Positions 35,304-43,986 of a DNA stretch of 64,000 nt are shown piece by piece. The number at the start of each line of letters is the position of its first letter. Position 1 is the stretch's first letter. This stretch comes from Gryllotalpicola protaetiae (GTDB lineage: Bacteria > Actinomycetota > Actinomycetes > Actinomycetales > Microbacteriaceae). The stretch lies in NCBI RefSeq assembly GCF_003627055.1, contig NZ_CP032624.1, positions 2,356,001 to 2,420,000 on the forward strand, read 5' to 3'. The position numbers and the translations under genes are program-made. Under the pieces are notes generated by a model. The model made no database searches, had not been told where the DNA came from, and was given only the letters and a program-made list of their open reading frames with translations.

Positions 35304-35314
35304 GAAAATGTTTC
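35304..35314. promoter_or_regulatory. GAAAATGTTTC motif between LacI and tautomerase B
   Basis: GAAAATGTTTC lies about 105 bases before tautomerase B, just after the end of the LacI gene. It differs by one base from the motif before tautomerase A. A nearby ACTGTTTCGC half-motif may extend the site. Confidence 0.33.
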
Positions 35315-35329
35315 CCGCAGGTGCCGCCG

Positions 35330-36358
35330 CTAGAGCTTCAACGGTGCCGTGCTCTTCCGCACGATGAGCGAGGTCGCCAGGTCCCGACGGATGCTGTCGA
35401 GCTGGTTCTCGTCTCGGAAACGCACCAGTAGCCGTGCGGCCTCTGCAGCCATCTTGCTCAGCGGGTTGTGGATGGTGGTGAGCGGCGGCCCCGACCATGC
35501 CGAGAAGTGCACGTCATCGAATCCGACCACGGAGAGGTCGTCCGGCACGACTAGGCCCTTCGTGCGCGCGGCTTCGTATACGCCGAGTGCCTGAAGGTCG
35601 TTCGTCGCGAAGATCGCAGTCGGGGGCTTCGAATCCGAGAGCATCTGCAGACCGCCCTCGACGCCGCTGTCGAGGTGGTAGTTGCCGGGAATGATGAGCT
35701 CCTCGCGCACCGGCACGCCGGCATCCGCCATCGCCGAGCGAAATCCGGAAAGTCGCGCACGTGCGCTGGTGACGTCCTGTGGGCCGGCGATCACGCCGAT
35801 GTCGCGATGGCCGAGTGAGAGCAGATGCTTCGTCGCAAGCACGCCGCCTGACCAGTTGGCCGACCCAATAGATGGCACATCGGCGGCCGGCTCCCCGGAC
35901 GGGTCGACCAGCACGAACGGGATGTTGCGTCGCCGCAACTGACGTTTCGGCTCTGCGGCGAGGTCGGACAGAACGAGAATCACGCCGAAGGGTCGCCGCT
36001 TGATCACGCCCTCGATCCAATCGGCTGCGGGGGCGTGCCTGTCGCCGCTCTTGGTCACCACGAGGCTCATGCCGCTTTCGCGCACGACTTCCTCGGCGCC
36101 GCGCAGCAGCTCTAGCGACCAGCCGTCTTCAAGCTCATTGAACACGATCTCCACGAGCGGGGCGACGAGGCGGTCGCTGCCTGGCTTTGAGTACCCGCGC
36201 GCCTGCAGCAGGCTCTGCACGCGGTCGCGCGTCTCATGAGCCACGCCGGGGCGACCGTTGAGCACCTTCGAGACCGTCGCCATCGAGACATCCGCGTCGC
36301 TGGCGATCGTCGCGAGGGTCGCTCTTTCGGGGCGATCTGGCCCCTGCGCTGCATTCAT
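35330..36358 (-). CDS. LacI-family regulator of the second sugar locus
   Basis: A 342-residue LacI-family repressor with a helix-turn-helix at about residues 14-36 (ATIASDADVSMATVSKVLNG) and an effector domain with the usual PTAIFATNDLQALG and VVGFDDVHFS segments near the end. ATG 36358 is the first suitable start for the domain; the frame to 36406 adds a basic leader with no ribosome signal. It is divergent from the importer at 36801 and adjacent to tautomerase B, making these its likely targets. Its effector is unknown. Confidence 0.87.
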   Translation of the reverse strand: MNAAQGPDRPERATLATIASDADVSMATVSKVLNGRPGVAHETRDRVQSLLQARGYSKPGSDRLVAPLVEIVFNELEDGWSLELLRGAEEVVRESGMSLVVTKSGDRHAPAADWIEGVIKRRPFGVILVLSDLAAEPKRQLRRRNIPFVLVDPSGEPAADVPSIGSANWSGGVLATKHLLSLGHRDIGVIAGPQDVTSARARLSGFRSAMADAGVPVREELIIPGNYHLDSGVEGGLQMLSDSKPPTAIFATNDLQALGVYEAARTKGLVVPDDLSVVGFDDVHFSAWSGPPLTTIHNPLSKMAAEAARLLVRFRDENQLDSIRRDLATSLIVRKSTAPLKL

Positions 36359-36800
36359 GACCCGCAGTTTATGCGCACGAGAGGCCTCGATCGGGCCATC
36401 CCGCAAAAACTATTTCGCGACGAGCGCGCGACAAATGTCCCGTCAACGCGGACCAATTCCGTGTGATAAAAGCTCCTTCGTCAGGGAAAGTCTTGAAACA
36501 GTATCAATGAGAGAACGAAATATTGACACAACAGTTGCGTGCGCCTAGCTTGATCGGCAAGACGGTGCGCCGATGTTGACGAGCATCACGCGGACCAGAA
36601 GGCAACGTCGCCTCGAAAAAGGAGCACCACCCCTGTCCCAGTTCACCCGGCCGAATCCCCGAGCTCCTCATGCCTCGGCGACGCGGCCAGCACCAGCCGG
36701 CGTTCTCGAGCATTTCGCGGACACCCGGGCAGCCACTGAGCTCAGCCCCGGTGCCAACAGGCCCTGAGCCCGCCGTCTCAACAGATTTATTGGAGAGCTC
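36359..36800. other. Intergenic control region before the second sugar importer
   Basis: No convincing gene is seen in these 442 bases. The DNA is more AT-rich around 36400-36550 than its surroundings. A strong promoter lies at 36523-36551. A 64-codon frame at 36573-36767 has a repeat-like Arg/Pro/Ala composition, an AAAAGGAG inside it rather than before it, and no recognisable similarity. The untranslated leader to ATG 36801 would be about 240 bases, long enough for additional control. Confidence 0.55.
36523..36551 (+). promoter_or_regulatory. Sigma70-type promoter for the second sugar importer
   Basis: TTGACA (36523-36528) and TAGCTT (36546-36551) are separated by exactly 17 bases. The -35 box is perfect. 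It is oriented toward the binding-protein gene at 36801. GAAAGTCTTGAAAC lies just upstream and may be part of an operator. Confidence 0.65.
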
Positions 36801-38177
36801 ATGTCAATCAGGTCCTACGCCAGACGGGCGAGGATCCGCGCGATCAGCGCGGCTGCCATTGCAGGGATCGCCCTCATCGCCGTCGCCGGCTGCAGTTCCG
36901 GCGGAGCGGCGAGCACCAGCACAGGCTCGGCGACCAAGGGGAACATCACCTGGTGGGGTTGGAGCCCGGAGCCGGGCTCGGCCACCGAGTACATCAAGGC
37001 GTTCAACAAGGTCTATCCCGACATTCATGTCACCTTCAAACAGCTCCAGATTGCCGGCTATGACGCCGGCCTGCGGCCCGCCCTCGCCTCCAAGGTGGGC
37101 CCCGACGTCTTCGACGTCGCGCCGGGCGGCGGCATCGGGTCGGTAGAGGAGTACTACCAGAACGCGTCAGACCTGGCACCGGCGGTTCAGAAGTCGCTCG
37201 GCAGCGACTGGAAATCGAAAGTCGCGCCCATCGGTATCGACAGTCTCACCGTCAAGGGCAAGCTCACCGGCCTGTCCGTCGGGTCCACTTTCGCTGGCAA
37301 TCTCTGGATCAACCAGGACATCTTTGACAAGTACCATCTGACGCCGCCGACAACGCTCGATGAGTGGGCGGATGTCTGCAAGGCGCTCGCCACGCAGAAG
37401 CAGGGCTGCTTCGTGCAGGGCGCCGGGCAGGTCGCCTTCGACCAGGACACCCTGCAGTCGATCGCAGACAGTGTGAAGCCGGGCGTGTGGACGGCGGCTT
37501 CCAAGGGGGACGCGAAGTGGACTGACCCGACGATCGTCCAAGCCCTCACCATCTGGAAGAAGATGTTCTCCAACGGGATCATGAACGAGGGCGCTCTGGG
37601 CCTGCAGCAGTACCCCGATGCCAACAACGCCTTCCTCTCCGGGAAGTACGCGATGGTGATGATGGGTACCTGGTACATGCAATATGCCACCGAGTCCGGA
37701 GCGACTGCTGCGGTCTCCGCCGCAGGAGTCGCGAACGCGAAGCCGTTCAACATGATCAGCATCCCGTTCCCTGACGTCGCAGGCAACGGCAACCCGCCGT
37801 CGATGTACGGAGACTCGGACTACGGCCTGGCTGTCAACGCGAAGTCCAACAACCAGGCGGCGGCAAAGACCTTCGTCACGTGGATCACGACCTCCAAAGC
37901 CGGCCAGCAGGTCGTCGGGAACGTCCTGACCGACATCCCATCGCTCAACGGCGTGCAGCCCGACTGGAGCAATGTCGAACTCGTCGATCAGGGGTCTCAA
38001 CAGTCGAACCTGCAGAACCTCATCAAGACGACCACCACGGTGAAGGAGCCGCGCCTCTCACTCGTCTCGTCGCAGCTGCAGCAGGCAATCGGCGTGGCCG
38101 CGACCTCGGTCGCGCAGGGGTCCGCGTCACCGCAGCAGGCAGCGGCGACGCTGCAGAGCACAGCGGGCGGCAAGTAG
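36801..38177 (+). CDS. Sugar ABC transporter solute-binding lipoprotein, second locus
   Basis: A 458-residue family 1 solute-binding protein. The basic N-terminus is followed by a hydrophobic region ending at the lipobox AVAGC, with lipidated Cys31. NITWWGWSPEPGSATEYIKAFN near residue 47 begins the binding domain. ATG 36801 follows GGAG. It is controlled from the promoter at 36523 and ends just before a stem-loop that may keep its transcript more abundant than the permease transcript. The ligand is unknown but should be a sugar handled by the adjacent GH5, tautomerase and SDR proteins. Confidence 0.9.
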   Translation: MSIRSYARRARIRAISAAAIAGIALIAVAGCSSGGAASTSTGSATKGNITWWGWSPEPGSATEYIKAFNKVYPDIHVTFKQLQIAGYDAGLRPALASKVGPDVFDVAPGGGIGSVEEYYQNASDLAPAVQKSLGSDWKSKVAPIGIDSLTVKGKLTGLSVGSTFAGNLWINQDIFDKYHLTPPTTLDEWADVCKALATQKQGCFVQGAGQVAFDQDTLQSIADSVKPGVWTAASKGDAKWTDPTIVQALTIWKKMFSNGIMNEGALGLQQYPDANNAFLSGKYAMVMMGTWYMQYATESGATAAVSAAGVANAKPFNMISIPFPDVAGNGNPPSMYGDSDYGLAVNAKSNNQAAAKTFVTWITTSKAGQQVVGNVLTDIPSLNGVQPDWSNVELVDQGSQQSNLQNLIKTTTTVKEPRLSLVSSQLQQAIGVAATSVAQGSASPQQAAATLQSTAGGK

Positions 38178-38188
38178 CCGGGTCAAGC

Positions 38189-38234
38189 CATTGCCCCGAG
38201 GTCGCCGATGTGCCCGTGCGGCCCCGGGGCAATG
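38189..38234 (+). terminator. Stem-loop between binding-protein and permease genes
   Basis: CATTGCCCCG (38189-38198) and CGGGGCAATG (38225-38234) form a perfect 10-bp stem. Its position just after the binding-protein stop suggests partial termination or RNA protection, giving excess binding protein over permeases. No T-tract follows, so full termination is unlikely. Confidence 0.6.
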
Positions 38235-38302
38235 CAGGCCCGTGAAGCTCCAAACGCAGTCGAAAGAACCGAGGCACATGCCAATCGTCTGGAAGAAGCG
38301 CA

Positions 38303-39238
38303 ATGACTGAAATGGCCGTGAGCGTGCGGACCGAGAGGACGCAGGAGAGGCGTCGTCGACGGGGGCTGGTGCCCAGTGGGCTGCCGTGGATCCTCCCGGC
38401 GCTGATCGTGTCGGCTGGTCTGATGTATTTCTGCATCGGCTACACGGGCTACATCTCGACGCTCGACTGGAACGGCACGGCGCCTGACCCACAGCGGGTC
38501 GGCATGGGCAACTTCGTGATGCTGTTCAACGACCCGATCTTCTGGGCGGCGCTGCGGCACACGGTCGCGTTCTACATAGTGACCTTCGTGGTGCAGACCT
38601 TCCTCGGGATCGTCTTCGCCGTTCTTCTCCACTCCGGACCGAAGTTCGGGGTGCTCTACAAGATCATCATCTTCGTGCCGGTGGTCATCGCCCCGGCGGT
38701 CATGGCACCGGTCTTCCGCCAGATGTTCGCCGTCGACGGCGGCTTCAATCTGCTGCTCGAGCACATCGGGTTGGGAGCCCTGGCGCAGCCCTGGCTCGCC
38801 CAATCCGCGACCGCGTTGCCCGTGATCATGGTCATCCAGATCTGGGGCCAGACGGGCGTCACCTTCATCCTCTACTTCGCGGCCATGAGCCAGATCGACC
38901 CCGAAATCCTCGAGGCGGCGCGCATCGATGGGGCCAGCAATGCGCGCGCCCTCGTGAGCATCATCTGGCCCATGGTCCGAGGCACGACGCTGGCCCTCGC
39001 GATCCTCAGCGCGATCGGGGCTCTGAAGACATTTGATGTGCCGTACCTCGTGACCCTCGCGGGGCCGAACTTCGCCACGGAGTTCCTCGGCACATTCATC
39101 TACCGCGTGAGCATCCCGCTCGCCCAGGTCGGCTACGGCGCCGCGGCATCCATCGTCCTCCTCTTCCTGGCGCTGGCAACCGCGATCGTGCTGCAGCTCA
39201 ATGGCCGCGAACGTGACGCGAAGAAGGCGAGGGCCTGA
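38303..39238 (+). CDS. Sugar ABC transporter permease, MalF/UgpA type, second locus
   Basis: A 311-residue CUT1 permease with six predicted hydrophobic segments. The EAA loop reads EILEAARIDGASNARALVSI, and the first helix begins near GLPWILPALIVSAG. It pairs with the protein starting two bases after its stop. The start at 38303 follows GGAAGAAG; a second in-frame ATG lies at 38312. No ATPase gene is linked. Confidence 0.88.
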   Translation: MTEMAVSVRTERTQERRRRRGLVPSGLPWILPALIVSAGLMYFCIGYTGYISTLDWNGTAPDPQRVGMGNFVMLFNDPIFWAALRHTVAFYIVTFVVQTFLGIVFAVLLHSGPKFGVLYKIIIFVPVVIAPAVMAPVFRQMFAVDGGFNLLLEHIGLGALAQPWLAQSATALPVIMVIQIWGQTGVTFILYFAAMSQIDPEILEAARIDGASNARALVSIIWPMVRGTTLALAILSAIGALKTFDVPYLVTLAGPNFATEFLGTFIYRVSIPLAQVGYGAAASIVLLFLALATAIVLQLNGRERDAKKARA

Positions 39239-39239
39239 G

Positions 39240-40028
39240 ATGTTCGAAGTTCGAACGGGTTGGGGTAAGGTCGTTCTCCAGGTCGTCCTGACACTGCTCG
39301 TCCTGCCGTTCCTGTTCCCGCTGATCGAGATGGTCCAGGGGTCCCTCGCTGGGCGTGGGTGGGGGAACTACCTTGCCGTCACACGCGTGCCCGGGTTCTA
39401 CCAGTTCTTCATCAACAGCGCGATCATCGCGACATCCACGATCTTGATCGTCTATCTGCTGACGATGCTGGCTGCGTATGGGTTCGCCAAGCTCCACATC
39501 CGCTCGCGCGAGGTGTATTTCTGGATGCTTCTGGCGTGCCTCACCCTGCCAGAGGTGGTGCTGATCACGCCGCTGTTCGTGACCGCGACGTCACTCGGTT
39601 TCTACAACACCTACTGGGCCGTGATCCTCCCGCTGGCGGCGCTGCAGGTTCCATTCGCGGTGCTGCTGAGCCGGAACTTCATCAACGGGATCCCGCACGA
39701 ACTGTTCGAGGCGGCACGGGTTGACGGCGCCGGCTCGCTGCGGGGTTTCGTCTACCTCGTGATCCCGCTGACGCGCCCGATCGCGGCGGCCGTACTGATC
39801 TTCACGCTGATCAATGCGTGGAACGACTACCTGCTGCCGCTTGTGTTCCTGCAGGACCCGGCGAAGCAGACGATCACCCAGATCCCTCAGTTCTTCGTCA
39901 GCCAGTTCAGCAACGACCAGACGAAGGTGCTCGCCTCTGCCGTCCTCACCGCAATCCCCGAGGTCGTCGCCTACGTCGCGCTGCAGCGTCTGTTCGAGCG
40001 CGGCCTGTCCGCCGGCGCGATCAAGTAG
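39240..40028 (+). CDS. Sugar ABC transporter permease, MalG/UgpE type, second locus
   Basis: A 262-residue permease with the cytoplasmic loop ELFEAARVDGAGSLRGFVYL. It is the second channel subunit and follows the first permease with one base between stop and ATG. The longer frame from 39201 overlaps the previous coding region and is rejected. The tautomerase C gene begins 42 bases downstream and is probably in the same transcript. Confidence 0.88.
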   Translation: MFEVRTGWGKVVLQVVLTLLVLPFLFPLIEMVQGSLAGRGWGNYLAVTRVPGFYQFFINSAIIATSTILIVYLLTMLAAYGFAKLHIRSREVYFWMLLACLTLPEVVLITPLFVTATSLGFYNTYWAVILPLAALQVPFAVLLSRNFINGIPHELFEAARVDGAGSLRGFVYLVIPLTRPIAAAVLIFTLINAWNDYLLPLVFLQDPAKQTITQIPQFFVSQFSNDQTKVLASAVLTAIPEVVAYVALQRLFERGLSAGAIK

Positions 40029-40069
40029 TCGCGCTCTCCGAAACCACCCCTTACGAGCAAGGAGCACAC

Positions 40070-40414
40070 GTGCCGCTCATCCAGGTCGACCTCGATCACG
40101 ACCACTACGCGTCCATCAAAGACCGGCTCAGCCAAGCGCTGCAGGAAGCCCAGGTCGACGTCTACGACGTGCCGGGGGACGACCTCTTCCAGGTGTTCCG
40201 ATCGCACGCGGCAGGCGAGGTCAGGGCGGGCGAGGATGCCGCAGGGCATCCGATTGTCATCAGGATCACCGGTGTGCATCGGTACCCGCTCGCGACGAAG
40301 CAGGCGCTGTTCGCGGCGATCACCGCACGGGTCTCCGCGCTTGGCGTGAGCCCGGCGGACATCCACATCATCCTGACGGAGAATGCGTACGAGGACTGGT
40401 ACGCGGGGAAGTGA
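40070..40414 (+). CDS. Pro1 tautomerase-family protein C
   Basis: A 114-residue tautomerase-superfamily protein. GTG 40070 is followed by CCG, giving Pro1 in PLIQVDLDHDHYA after methionine removal. AAGGAG is at 8 bases upstream. TKQALFAAITARVSALGV and NAYEDW match proteins A and B. It lies at the end of the importer operon, which ties the tautomerases to the imported substrate. It is convergent with the SDR gene at 40427, with a gap of only 12 bases. Confidence 0.85.
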   Translation: MPLIQVDLDHDHYASIKDRLSQALQEAQVDVYDVPGDDLFQVFRSHAAGEVRAGEDAAGHPIVIRITGVHRYPLATKQALFAAITARVSALGVSPADIHIILTENAYEDWYAGK

Positions 40415-40426
40415 CCGGTGCTGCGC

Positions 40427-41326
40427 TCAGAGCGCCGTCGCCAGGTAACGCAGGTGCTCTCGCAGTTTCGGCTCGGCGTCGAATGCGAAGCCGAACTCGC
40501 GCTCGATCTCGCTCACGTCGAAGGTGAGGGCGGCTTCGCGGATGCCCTCGTCCGCGACAGACAACTCTGACGGCGATCCGAGCTCGTCGATGGCCCAGCG
40601 CGCGACCGTCTCCCAGGTGATGAACGCCGGCGAAAGCGCCGTGAACGTGCGTCGGTTCGGCTCCGAAGAGGAGAGGACAGCCGCATATACACGGGCGAGA
40701 TCGCCGGCCCAGATGAACTGCAGCCCCGCGTTCCTGACGAGTTCGACCGGCGTGCCTGCTGCAACCGCGCGCACGATCTCGGGAAGCTCTGGCATGCTCT
40801 GGATCGGCGCCCCGTCGGTCTCGGGTGCTCCGAAGGTGTAGCCAGGGCGGATCACGTTCGCACGGATGCCGTAGCTGTCGGCGATCGCGAAGGCATAGCT
40901 TTCGCCCGCCGCTTTGGTGGCGCCGTAGACGTGCGTCGGGCGGGCTGGGTCCGAGTCGCCGTAGCGGCCTGGGCGGTGCTCGTAGACCCCGACGGTCGAC
41001 GTGTGGACGATGTGGCGTAAGCCCTGCTCCGCGGCGCTCTGGAACAGGTTCACAGTGGTCACGGTGTCGCTCACGACCCGCTCGCGAGCGGTGCCGCCGT
41101 GCCCCAGCGCCAGGTGGACGAGCGCGTCGTGGCCAGCGAGCGCTTCGAAGATGACATCGTCGTCGGCAAGCGAGCCGGCGACGATGGAGACGCCGGCGAG
41201 TCCGGCGTAGCCCGGAATCTTTCCCGGATCCCGCGCGAGAATCGTCACCTGGTGCCCGTCGGCCACCAGCTTCGGGACGACATGCCCCCCGATGAAGCTC
41301 GTTCCTCCTGTCACGAAGACGCGCAC
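40427..41326 (-). CDS. NAD-dependent epimerase/dehydratase downstream of GH5
   Basis: A 299-residue extended SDR. The Rossmann motif is VTGGTSFIGG; THTSTVGVYEH-like HTSTVGVYE and YGATKAAGE supply the Ser/Thr, Tyr and Lys catalytic set, followed by VIRPGYTFG. It is encoded immediately after GH5, with three bases between genes, so it probably oxidises, reduces or epimerises a sugar released by that enzyme. Specificity cannot be assigned. It converges with tautomerase C. Confidence 0.83.
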   Translation of the reverse strand: MRVFVTGGTSFIGGHVVPKLVADGHQVTILARDPGKIPGYAGLAGVSIVAGSLADDDVIFEALAGHDALVHLALGHGGTARERVVSDTVTTVNLFQSAAEQGLRHIVHTSTVGVYEHRPGRYGDSDPARPTHVYGATKAAGESYAFAIADSYGIRANVIRPGYTFGAPETDGAPIQSMPELPEIVRAVAAGTPVELVRNAGLQFIWAGDLARVYAAVLSSSEPNRRTFTALSPAFITWETVARWAIDELGSPSELSVADEGIREAALTFDVSEIEREFGFAFDAEPKLREHLRYLATAL

Positions 41327-41329
41327 TGT

Positions 41330-42694
41330 TCAGCCCTCGACGAGTTGCCGGCGCAGGGTCTCGCGAACCTGGCAGTTCTCGAAAGCGAAAGAGTCGGCGA
41401 GGGCGTCGAGCTCGGAGTCGTCGAGGCCGCAGAACAACTGCGCGTACTCATCCGCGAGCGGTTGCGCCAGCGTCAGATTGAGGAGCATGGTGCGCACCCA
41501 GTCGAAGCGCCCCCAGGGGTACGGGTCGAAGTGCGGCGCCTCACTGTCGACGAGTTCCTGGACCGGCATGGTCACTGCGCGCGGGCCCCAGCCGTCGCTG
41601 CCCCACTGATCGACGCCGAGCCGCTCCTTCTTCGCGACGAAGCCGTCGAAGCGCTGCCGATATGGGGATTTCGGGGCGGCGTTCACGAGGCCCTGCCTTC
41701 CCAGGTCCTTGTACATCCACGACGTCCAGCTGGCGTCGTGGTCCCGGTAGATGTCGAGCTGGTCGGCGAGGATCTGGCGGCGGACCACGTCGACCGACTC
41801 GTCGTTCGTGTAGATCGGAGCGAATTCGCCCACCAGAATCGGCGTTCCGGTGCGGCGGGCATACTCGGAGCGCTTCAAGAACTTATCGCTCGCGCTGGTC
41901 TTCCCTGCATATGGGCCGCCGCGGCCGAGGCTCGCCTCGACGTAGTCGTGCAGCGAGTACACGACGTTCGGCCATGGCTGGTCGTCGAACATGCTGAAGT
42001 CGGTCGAGTAGGTGTTGCCGTCGAGGAAGATGATGTGGTCGGGGTCGACGGCCCGTACCGCATCGAAGAGCTCACGATACACCGGGCCCACCCTGCTCCC
42101 AGTCTCATCCGCGGGTTCGTTCATCAGGTTGTAGCCGGCAACCCACGGGTTGCCCTTGTACCTGTCCGCGATGGCGCGCCAGATATTGAGCACGCGTTCC
42201 TGGAAATGGCGATGCTGCCAGAACGACGCGATGTGCGTGGCATTGTCGGAATGCCAGTGCTGATTCTGTGAGCCGGGCAGCGCGTGAAGGTCGATGATCG
42301 AGTAGATGCCGTACTTGGCACCGAGTTCGATGGCTCGGTCGAGGTGCCGAAACCCGGCCTCCACGATCTCGAACGGTCTGTCATCGCGCTCGAGGTGGTG
42401 GTAGTTGATGGGGATGCGCACGAGATCGAAGCCGTTGTCGGCGAGGAATTCGGCGTCGGCATCCGCGTAGAACACCTCGAGGAAGCGGTCGAAGAACCGA
42501 TCGGCGCGGTCCTGCCCGATCGCAGCGGTCACCTTCGCCCGCATCAGCGATTCGTTGGCGGAGTAGCCCGTGATGAAGTTCTCCATATTAAGCCAGCCGC
42601 CGATGCATACCCCTCGCAACCTGCGCTCCTGCCCGAATCCATCGACGAATGCTGTTCCGCGAGTGGCTAGAGGGCGCGGGGGGGTCTGAACCAT
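41330..42694 (-). CDS. Complete GH5 glycoside hydrolase
   Basis: A 454-residue GH5 enzyme. The acid/base is Glu193 in NLMNEPAD and the nucleophile Glu290 in LVGEFAPIY; HDYVEAS near residue 249 is also typical. No signal peptide is visible. It is a paralogue of the truncated gene at the left edge. AAAGGAG six bases before ATG 42694 supports the start. The gene begins behind an unusual inverted-repeat promoter and is followed by an SDR gene. Family membership is strong, but subfamily and substrate are not determined; an intracellular exo-beta-glycosidase is most likely. Confidence 0.88.
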   Translation of the reverse strand: MVQTPPRPLATRGTAFVDGFGQERRLRGVCIGGWLNMENFITGYSANESLMRAKVTAAIGQDRADRFFDRFLEVFYADADAEFLADNGFDLVRIPINYHHLERDDRPFEIVEAGFRHLDRAIELGAKYGIYSIIDLHALPGSQNQHWHSDNATHIASFWQHRHFQERVLNIWRAIADRYKGNPWVAGYNLMNEPADETGSRVGPVYRELFDAVRAVDPDHIIFLDGNTYSTDFSMFDDQPWPNVVYSLHDYVEASLGRGGPYAGKTSASDKFLKRSEYARRTGTPILVGEFAPIYTNDESVDVVRRQILADQLDIYRDHDASWTSWMYKDLGRQGLVNAAPKSPYRQRFDGFVAKKERLGVDQWGSDGWGPRAVTMPVQELVDSEAPHFDPYPWGRFDWVRTMLLNLTLAQPLADEYAQLFCGLDDSELDALADSFAFENCQVRETLRRQLVEG

Positions 42695-42710
42695 GCGTGA
42701 CTCCTTTGTC

Positions 42711-42760
42711 TAGAAAGTTTTTACAATTCTTGACAGTAACTTTCTATCAATGTTTAGAAT
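42711..42760. promoter_or_regulatory. Inverted-repeat operator overlapping divergent promoters
   Basis: TAGAAAGTT (42711-42719) and AACTTTCTA (42738-42746) are perfect inverted arms separated by 18 bases. On the plus strand a perfect TTGACA (42730-42735) lies inside the spacer, with TAGAAT at 42755-42760 as a possible -10 at 19-base spacing. The arrangement could control both GH5 and the SDR gene at 42886. Confidence 0.58.
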
Positions 42761-42885
42761 AAAAACGGACGAGATGTGCTGTCAAGGATGCCGATGCGCG
42801 CCGAGTTGATGCGAAAAATATGGCTCTCGAGTTTCGTCAACATGAGTAGATATTTGGGCTGTCAATGACCAATGGAGGTCAAGGA

Positions 42886-43986
42886 ATGCTCGAGCAGGAC
42901 GCCGCCGCATTGAATGTCTTGTTCCTCGGGGGCACGGGAACAATCAGCGCCTCGAGCGTTAGGCTCGCCGTCGCCCACGGCATTCACGTCTCGGTGCTGA
43001 ACAGGGGAGCTAATCGCGGCTTGCGCGAATTGCCGGCTGCCGTGGAGTGGCTCACTGCTGACGTGACCGACGATGCGTCCGTCATCGCAGCCGTCGGCGA
43101 TCGCTCGTTCGACGCGGTAGTCAACTTCCTCTCGTACGACGAGGACGACGTGGCTCGCATGGTGGAACTGTTCGATGGGCGCACGAGGCAGTACGTGCAC
43201 ATCAGTTCGGCGTCCATCTACTCGAAGCCCGTGAGAAGTCTGCCGATCTCCGAGTCGACGCCAACGGGGCCGAATCCGCCTTTGCCCTACGCGACAGCGA
43301 AATGGCGTGCAGAGCAGGCGCTTTGGCGCGCTTATCTCCGCGAGGGCTTCCCCGTGACGGTGGTCCGACCGTCGCACACCTACGACGACGCTCACCCGCC
43401 GCTGCCGGGGGATTGGACGGTGATCGACCGACTCGCCCGTGGCGCCGAGCTGCCAGTTCACGGCGACGGCACGTCGTTGTGGACCCTCACGCACGCCGAG
43501 GACTTCGCCCATGGGCTGGTCGGGCTGCTCGGCAGTGAACGGGCGATCGGTGAGACGTTCCACATCACAGGTGACGACGTGCTCACCTGGGACCAGATCT
43601 ACGATCTATTCGCTCGGGGACTCGGCGTAGAGCCGAACCTGGTGCATGTGCCGAGCGAGTTGTTCCCGGTGGTCGCGCCGGAGTGGTTCTGGTCCGGTGA
43701 GTTCGTCGGCGACTTGGGACATTCGGCGGTCTTCGACAATACGAAGATCCGCCGGTTCGTCCCCGGCTTCGCGCCGAAGCTGACGTTCGAGCGCGCCGTG
43801 CGGCGGATGCTGGACTGGCGCGCCGCCCACCCGGAGATCGCACACGGCGACACCGAGACGGATGCGCTCTTCGACCGCGTGGTCCGTGCGTATCACGCGG
43901 GCCGTCGGTCATTCGTTGAGCACGCACCGGCCGGAGCTGGCCAGAATGCGCTCGGCGGCCCCGCGTTGCTGAACGCGACGGAATAG
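42886..43986 (+). CDS. NAD-dependent epimerase/dehydratase divergent from GH5
   Basis: A 366-residue extended SDR with LFLGGTGTISASS as the dinucleotide motif, SSASIYSK and YATAKWRAE as the catalytic region, and VVRPSHTYDD after it. GGAGG lies seven bases before ATG 42886, better than the annotated upstream ATG at 42865. It is divergent from GH5 and shares the inverted-repeat control region. It is related only distantly to the SDR at 40427, so the locus encodes two different reactions on sugars. A third paralogue lies at 5999. Confidence 0.84.
   Translation: MLEQDAAALNVLFLGGTGTISASSVRLAVAHGIHVSVLNRGANRGLRELPAAVEWLTADVTDDASVIAAVGDRSFDAVVNFLSYDEDDVARMVELFDGRTRQYVHISSASIYSKPVRSLPISESTPTGPNPPLPYATAKWRAEQALWRAYLREGFPVTVVRPSHTYDDAHPPLPGDWTVIDRLARGAELPVHGDGTSLWTLTHAEDFAHGLVGLLGSERAIGETFHITGDDVLTWDQIYDLFARGLGVEPNLVHVPSELFPVVAPEWFWSGEFVGDLGHSAVFDNTKIRRFVPGFAPKLTFERAVRRMLDWRAAHPEIAHGDTETDALFDRVVRAYHAGRRSFVEHAPAGAGQNALGGPALLNATE

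Noticed and set aside
35198-35498. Long N-terminus of tautomerase B
   Set aside because: Using it would destroy the N-terminal Pro1. ATG 35198 has AAGGAG at the right distance.
36573-36767. 64-residue frame upstream of the second importer
   Set aside because: It has no proper upstream ribosome site or recognisable fold, and an AAAAGGAG occurs within it. It may instead be untranslated leader.
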